NCBI GenBank assembly: GCA_039000515.1
Contig: JBCFYV010000012.1
Coordinates: forward strand, 9,297,486-9,361,485
Direction of reading: 5' to 3'
DNA from: Timema cristinae
Lineage: Eukaryota; Arthropoda; Insecta; Phasmatodea; Timematidae
DNA length: 64,000 bases
Below the pieces are notes generated by a model. The model had not been told where the DNA came from. It worked only from the letters and a program-made list of their open reading frames with translations, and made no database searches. A program made the translations under genes and the position numbers. Below, one piece after another: positions 57,633-64,000 of this stretch; positions within the stretch are counted from its first letter, which is position 1, and each line of letters opens with the position of its first letter.

Positions 57633-59816
57633 GATCTTTATTCAAATCAGTTGAAATATTTTACATTTCATAATTTTGTCTTGCATGCAACTCTTTAAAA
57701 ATTGTTTTCTATTTTCAATCACTTAGTTATAAAATAGGCACAACATCTTATCTTATAATAAATTTATATATGAATAATACTATAATGTTAATATATAGTG
57801 TTAATAAAAATACAATATTAATGAAATATGAATCCTAATGTAATACTAATTCTACAATTTGAATTAATGTAGCTTGTTTCTTTGTGTTAGCTCGAGTTTT
57901 AAGCAATGTTAATAATTTTTAGCGTTGGCACGCTAAGCCAAAGGTCCCGAGTTAGATCTCAGTTTTCAGATATAATCTTTCAGTTTACGAATATGATACT
58001 AAAAATACTGATATATCCGTAACCTAAATGTATTTTACATCTTCTAAGCTTCTTTGTTCATTTGCATTAAATTGCACAAGCGTTTTCTTATTCTTCAATA
58101 TTATTCGCTTCATTTATGGTACATTATTGCACTGTTCTAACGATAACGGCAGCATATAGCAGATCCCCGGTGTCTGTGGTGCCTATAATATCTCATTGTA
58201 CCCTATGATTTCCACACGTCCATAACTGACTCTGCCTTAAGCTATGAGTGAAGAAGAATAGCCTGAGAACAGGACAAATCTTGGATAGTATGACAGACAA
58301 GCAAAGGAATCATTTATATACATAAATAAAGCTAAACATTTCAAAAATGAGAATGATATAAAGTAATGAAAGAAAGACCAGGGTGTCTTTAATATTTTTA
58401 ATTAAACAAACCCAACTTATTGGCGCCCATAAAATTTAAATTTGGAATGCAAGTAGAAGGACCACCCGAGATAACCATCAAATTTATAAAATTTAGAAGT
58501 GTTAGAGAATGAGGGGGTTTCAAGATATCCTAAGTTAGTAGAAAAAAATATAAATTTTGGTGTGTGTGTGTTTTGTGAAGTAAATTCAATTAAGGGTATT
58601 TTATCAAAGATAGGTTTTGGAAATTTTGTACTTTAAATAACTAGATCCAGTGATTTTGTTCAAAATAGCACATGGTTAAATTTGGTAAGATAAATTAGAT
58701 TTATTTTTATGGGTTTATTTAAGAATAGTTTACTGATTACAATAGTTTTTTAGATTGAAATTTTAATAACATAGCATTTACGATTATGTTCAATTGTTTT
58801 ATGTCTTTACAGGATGAATCTTAATTAAAACGGATTCTTATTTTTATAAAAATAATTTAATTTATTTTACTTGTGACTGAATTTTGATTATTTTCATATC
58901 TTGACCGATTTAGTTTACAATTTAATAAGGTGTGTGTTTCATGTGATAAAACACAATAAATCAGAACGATAAGTTACATCATTCAGTGAAATCTTTAATT
59001 CGCGTACATATACACATATACATATAATTATATGTTTTTAAAATCTTGCTGTATCTACATAGTTTATTCTATATGAGGTTAAAGTAAATAAATACAGAAT
59101 CAAATTTAACACTGCTGTAGATGTATAACCCGTAGCCTATAGGTAGTTGAACGTGGTGATAAATAAACACTTCTGTTAAACATTAAACATAAAAGAATTA
59201 CCAAAACAAATAACATCATTCAACTCAAAACAGGCATGACGTTTTGTGTATGCAAAAAGTTTTTCTTTAGACCTAACTTAAAATAAACCAAAAATATTTC
59301 ATCAACGAGCTCAAAACATTCATTAAGATCTTCTTAGTAGGTCTATGATTTATTTAAGTTGAACTTTTTTTTCCGTTTTTTGTGTAGCTTAGAATTTTAT
59401 TTTCAAGAATAAGTTCTACTTCAAAAAATTATTTTAAGCTCCTATATATTACTCTGACAACGTGGGCTGCTATAGAAATCAAAATGTTTCGCTAGCAGGG
59501 ACGGTGGGAATGTTTACGCTGCATGAAAGGCAATTGGAATTTTTTAAATATATGGAATGGTGTTTGCAATTTTTGATATTTACATTTTTTTATGGGTAAA
59601 TATTCATCTCCAGCAGTGTGCATACCCATTATTTAGAAATTTCACTATCGCGAAGGTGTTTCGCCATAAGTGTCCTTGTTATTTTGCCAGGGAAGTTTTA
59701 AACTGTCCGTTATAAATAATAACCCACAGTTTAGAGGTGTCCACGAAGGTTTCGCTTTACTAATTGTTTGCACAAGAGTGATGAGTAAGGATATCTTATT
59801 GCCTTTGTTTTAGGTG
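57633..59816. other. Mostly unrecognised, with family D pieces
   Basis: AT-rich. 57918-57995 matches the tRNA-like half and tail of family D (tggcacgctaagccaaaggt). 58205-58288 matches its body (gatttccacacgtccataac ... ggacaaatcttggatag). The order is permuted relative to 3975-4150. 58380-58560 resembles LINE 3' text. Nothing else is supported. Confidence 0.5.
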
Positions 59817-61538
59817 TCTAGAATGGATACTGCACTCTGGTCATGAGACTATTCTAGAATTAACAGATAAACAACTTTCAAACAGATTATTATGTGCAAA
59901 TCATTTTTCATGCAATAAGTTAAAAAATGAATAAAAAACCTTTGAATTATTTTGCAATACAACCTATGTATGAACGACATGAATTGATACGATGTTTATT
60001 CAAAAATAATGTAGCTGATTCCATCAATGTTTGCAAAGATTCACCAACCTCAGGAGAAAATAGCTCTACCACCACCAAAAAAAATCAGTGAAAATATTTT
60101 TGTTAAAGCATCTGAAATAGAACCCTTGACTCCCCCTAAAAACATAGTGAATATTTTATCTCATATAGATTATGTCAGAAATAGTGAATCAATAAAAGAC
60201 AGTGATGTGACTCCAAGGACAATAAAACTTAAATGGAAACTTAGAAAAACAACATTAATTCTTAATCGTAAACGAAGCAAGCTACATTTTCATCGTTACA
60301 AAAATCAAAATTTCCATCAACGTTACATTACTAATGATAAGCGAGCATGTGTCGTGGGTCCTTACACGTTAATTAAAATGCAGCTCAACCACAATGTACC
60401 ATGGTGAAAAGATGAAAGAGCTTTTGCTATTTATACATTTTACAAATACCTTTCTTTACACAGAGCTTGGCTGAATCAGGGGTTAAAATTACCTAATGGG
60501 AAAACTGTACGTGAATGGTTTAACATAATTAATATTGGGCCAGAAATTTCAGAGGAAGTAAAGAAAAAACTTGAACTGTGAGAGTCAGAGCATTAGAAAT
60601 AGTTTTTGTGCTATTTGATGAGATGATAATCAAAAAGTGGCTTAATTATAATTCAAAAAATTACCTAGAATAAGGCAGTCCAGATCTTGGTGAGCTAGGC
60701 AGGAGTAAGTTTCTTACAGCGCAAGCTTTTGTCTTTATGATAAGGATTTTCTTTATTCTTGGAAAATGCAATTTTAATACTATCTATCATCTGCCCTAGT
60801 AAGATATGCGGAGTTGATAATTCTTCTAGATTTGGATTTAGAACCAATCTTTGAAATAGGTTTTAAAGTAAGAGCTACAGTTTGTGATCAGAGTGTTTTC
60901 AAATCAAAAATTCATAGACAACTATTGGGTTAATTTGGAACACCCATTTTTTTTCTTCAAAGAACACAAAATTGTCCTGTTTTTGATGTTTCTTATCTTT
61001 TGAAATGTATAAAAAATAATCTTATGGCTAACGATTTCTTGATTAATGGACATATTATAACATGGGAAGCCATAGAAAGTTTGGCAGCAAGTGACAGCCT
61101 ATCAAAGACAGTTATATCAGCTTCCAAACTTAGTGAAAAACATGTTTATCCCGCGCCTTTTGATAAAATGAACATAAAGTTGGCGGCTCAGATATTTAGC
61201 CATTCTGTTTACTATGCACATGACACATGCGCCCACAAACGACTGTACAAATAAAGAATACATTATAACAACTGCCAATTTTGTTGAAAAAAAAAAAGAT
61301 TTGTTTGATAATTTAAATAGTAAATCCATTACAGACCAACATAGGAAACCTCTTTCAAACACAAATCTTCAAGTTGAAGACAATTTAGGAACGGATTAGT
61401 ACGTGGAAGCTTGCAGATGTAAATACCAAACTTCCACCTACATTTATAAACCTTCCTTTAACTTTAAAAGGTATTTTAACACTGTGGAAGGACATCCAAA
61501 AGAAGGGAACTATTTTCCTCATTACCTCAAGGCTTCAA

Positions 61539-61575
<37 letters not shown>

Positions 61576-62480
61576 TTTATTATCACCGCGTCTTACTACC
61601 CGTTTGGGTTATACGCACAAGGCTTCAACAAGATCCCTTGGAAAATCTTTTTTTCAATAATACAGCAGTGGTGTATTTATGTTAGCAATCCATCAGCTCA
61701 ACAACTTAGACATAACCTTCAGCATAATATGTTTGTTATGTTGTGTATCCCCCAAATCTGCTAAATGTGAGTCAGATCAAGATTAAACCTTGAGTCTTCA
61801 ATTATTACAACCAAACAGTGAGGAAATAGAGCATTCATTGCCTTCTGAAACAATTAAAGATAACCCTCGAGAAGACATTACACGTAATTATATTTTTGTG
61901 TTGTAGAGTAGTTTTACGTTTACTGTGACTTAACACTAGCATTAATTTTATTAACATATTTTGGAAATGAAAAAAACAATTTTTTTCTTTTTGCAGTCAG
62001 TTTGAGCTATGATTATACTGCAATATTCAAAAATGGTGGTTGTGTACTTGAAGGAAGAAGTGATGCATTGCCTGCCATGTTCAGCCCCAAATTTGTAAAG
62101 CTCACACATCTCATCTTTAAATCAATCTGAATACTTTTCAGGTAATATTGAAAATGATAGTGTTAAATTATAAATATAATATATATTGTAAGCATGGGAA
62201 ATAATACATATTGATATTTTATTTCAGAAAACATTAAGAAAAATACACCCACATGCCAAAAAACATCACTTGAAGACTGCGCAGCGTACTATCTTTCAGG
62301 ATACACTGCAAAAAATTTAACTTTGTTACTTGTGCGAGTACACTAAAAAATTGTGACATTGAAATGACTTACATATTCCAAGCTTTGACTTACTTTAGAA
62401 TCTATTTTACTGAAGCATCTGAAAGCTTGTGGGAAGTGGTAGGGAATCAATTACAATCATTTTAAGATATTTACAATACG
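59817..62480 (+). pseudogene. Decayed THAP-domain P-element-like transposase
   Basis: An acceptor-like TTTGTTTTAG precedes a THAP C-terminal half (EWILHSGHETILEL, then CANHF). A 126-codon frame (60027-60407) ends before RAWLNQGLKLPNGKTVREW. Next come a remnant of the catalytic domain (MIIKKWLNYNSKNYLE; GELGRSKFLTAQAFVFM) and a GTP-binding-like segment (61000-61254, LKCIKNNLMANDFLING). Then LNQDPLENLFS (about 61629) and the C-terminal EDCAAYYLSGYTAKN (about 62272). The order matches THAP9/P-element transposases. Many frameshifts and stops, plus a SINE-tail insertion, make it dead. Introns near 61880-61995 and 62140-62226 are inferred from splice-like edges. Termini were not found. Confidence 0.85.
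61541..61617 (-). repeat. Tail-only SINE insertion in transposase pseudogene
   Basis: (ATT)n plus the shared tail (tcaccgcgtcttactacccg), 77 bp in all, flanked by the perfect 13-bp duplication caaggcttcaaca (61528-61540 and 61618-61630). It splits the P-like coding sequence between HYLKAST and the LNQDPLEN block. Confidence 0.95.
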
Positions 62481-63749
62481 ATTAGCCACGAAAAAATATA
62501 TCATTTTTGATGGAAAATCATTTGATAAAATCACTAATGATTACTATCCAATGTGGTTTAGTACATCTAGTGAGCAACGATCATTTATTCTTCGTCTCTT
62601 AGTAATAGCTTGAATTTACCACGGTTTGAAGTAGGGTTCAAGAAGGGACTCTAATAAAAGGAATGTTGGGGGTTTTAATAATGTAAAGGAACACATGCAA
62701 GTGAAGAAACTTCGGAATAAGTAAAAAGGAACAAGAATAATTTATTTTCTTTCTCTGATATGTTTGTATGAAATTTAATATTAATAACTAATAAGTTATT
62801 ATAAAGTGAATTTACTTGAGAATACCTGAGATTTTCAAATCGAAGGGTTTGTAAATATGTAAATAATCAATTTATATTGTAGAGTAACATGCAAAGGAAG
62901 GTATAAATTAATAATTTTTAACCCTTGTATTGCTGTAAATATATTAGTATCAGTCTAATCAAATTGTTCTGGAATTTTACAAACCATAGCAAGGAGACAA
63001 GAATTCAGGACATTTATAACACTTCTAATGATCAGATTTTCCTTGTACCAAATTTGAAATGCCCTAGCTATAAATTAGACATGAGAGATATATATTAAAA
63101 ACGATGGCCATCTTGGGAGAAAAACTATTATTATAAAACTAAGTTTGTGTCTGTCTGTTACTCAATTGTATATCTATTTTGGTTTAACATCAATTATTTT
63201 AAATTTTTGTTATTATATTTAACAATTGTTAGTCTATTTTCTGTCAATTCCTAAAACATTGTATAGTAACATCTATTTAAACATTGAATGCGTATTATAA
63301 AACATATCCCTTGAGAATAACGGGTTGATTAGATAATATATATTTATAGATAAACACATTTATAACTAACCAAGGTAAACCCAAATAAATTAAATCTATA
63401 AATTATGATTATATCTTTAGATAAGATGTAGACCTACAAATAATCAAAATTAAGCTATTGTTTCTTCACAAGAGTTAGTTAAATTTGAATAAGTAAAATA
63501 AATGTTTATCTTGCGTTATTTAACGTGCATTATCAGAACAAATTGGTTATATTACGAGGCTTACAAACTAATTTAATTCTAAAACAGATACAACACGCAA
63601 TCCAAAATGTTCCAAGTTTTATTGGAGCCTTGGAACTTTATTTCTGTGGATAGACGCACTAACACCTGAGATAGATGTCGGACTTTGGTTAAGTGTTTTA
63701 ATATAGGTCTAGTTAGGCTGTATGTCCTTAAATGTCAATCCGCATATTT
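62481..63749. other. No gene recognised
   Basis: AT-rich sequence. 62540-62640 may still be transposase-derived. No inverted terminal repeat of the P-like element was found. Confidence 0.4.
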
Positions 63750-63920
63750 ACACAGATGGGGAAGAATATAAGAAGTATATTAAAGAATAAATGTACGTCA
63801 TTTCTGTAGAGGTAAAGAAATAAACCATTTGGAAAATCTATCAGCAATACAACAACCAGGGATTCCAACCCCAACCTCCCCCAAACAAACAAGTATATTG
63901 AGAAAGTGATGCTCATAAAC
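63750..63920 (-). repeat. SINE family B, degenerate
   Basis: Body-like aaaccatttggaaaatctat and B box (GATTCCAACCCCAACC on the plus strand) followed by head-like text. The tail is lost. The 80-codon minus-strand frame here is repeat-derived. Confidence 0.5.
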
Positions 63921-64000
63921 CCATATAACTCACAGGGCGCGGATTCGGAGGGAGGGGGGGGGAAGGTCAAAGGGTGTCTGTTGATCCCCTTGTGAAAGTT

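Noticed and set aside
63728..63970. 80-codon minus-strand membrane-like protein
   Set aside because: The frame runs through a degenerate SINE-B, and the hydrophobic stretch is AT-rich sequence.

Overview
The window is non-coding-rich metazoan DNA: AT-rich, intron-bearing, packed with tRNA-derived SINEs, DNA-transposon remnants and minisatellites. Nothing looks prokaryotic (no operons, no dense ORFs, no Shine-Dalgarno context). FLYWCH-type MULE, THAP/P-like, PIF/Harbinger, hAT, pogo-like and LINE remnants side by side fit an arthropod or similar invertebrate; I cannot name the species. No conserved host gene could be recognised. The only intact protein-coding gene I can defend is a two-exon FLYWCH-MULE transposase (22248-25092, +).

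Layout. 1-5.8 kb: SINEs, a GC-rich palindrome and a fold-back element. 5.8-8.3 kb: a 40-bp minisatellite of about 62 units with higher-order repeats. 8.3-13.4 kb: AT-rich, with a LINE 3' end and a trinucleotide hairpin. 13.4-17.7 kb: a 79/51-bp minisatellite whose centre carries many small deletions. 17.8-21.3 kb: SINEs and LINE scraps. 22.2-25.1 kb: the MULE gene, with two SINEs in its intron. 26.8-27.6 kb: a deleted Harbinger element with a broken transposase N-terminus. 29.5-33.1 kb: a SINE, a pogo-like element and diverged repeats. 34.5-35.8 kb: a second, unrelated 40-bp minisatellite. 37.0-38.4 kb: SINE-A, a 700-bp hAT miniature and SINE-C back to back. 39.4-42.6 kb: weak exon candidates among SINEs. 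42.7-45.1 kb: a block with smeared homopolymers that is probably a base-calling or assembly artefact. 46.9-57.6 kb: dense SINEs. 59.8-62.5 kb: a decayed THAP-domain P-like transposase, hit by a 77-bp SINE-tail insertion.

The unifying theme is retroposition. Two SINE families, here called A and B, have different tRNA-like heads and bodies but share a roughly 45-bp 3' tail built around ACCCGAACGGGTAGTAAGAC. Copies made only of that tail, flanked by target-site duplications, occur at least three times. This suggests one LINE machinery recognises the tail and mobilises both families. Family names A-D are local labels for this window only. Boundaries of degenerate copies are approximate.
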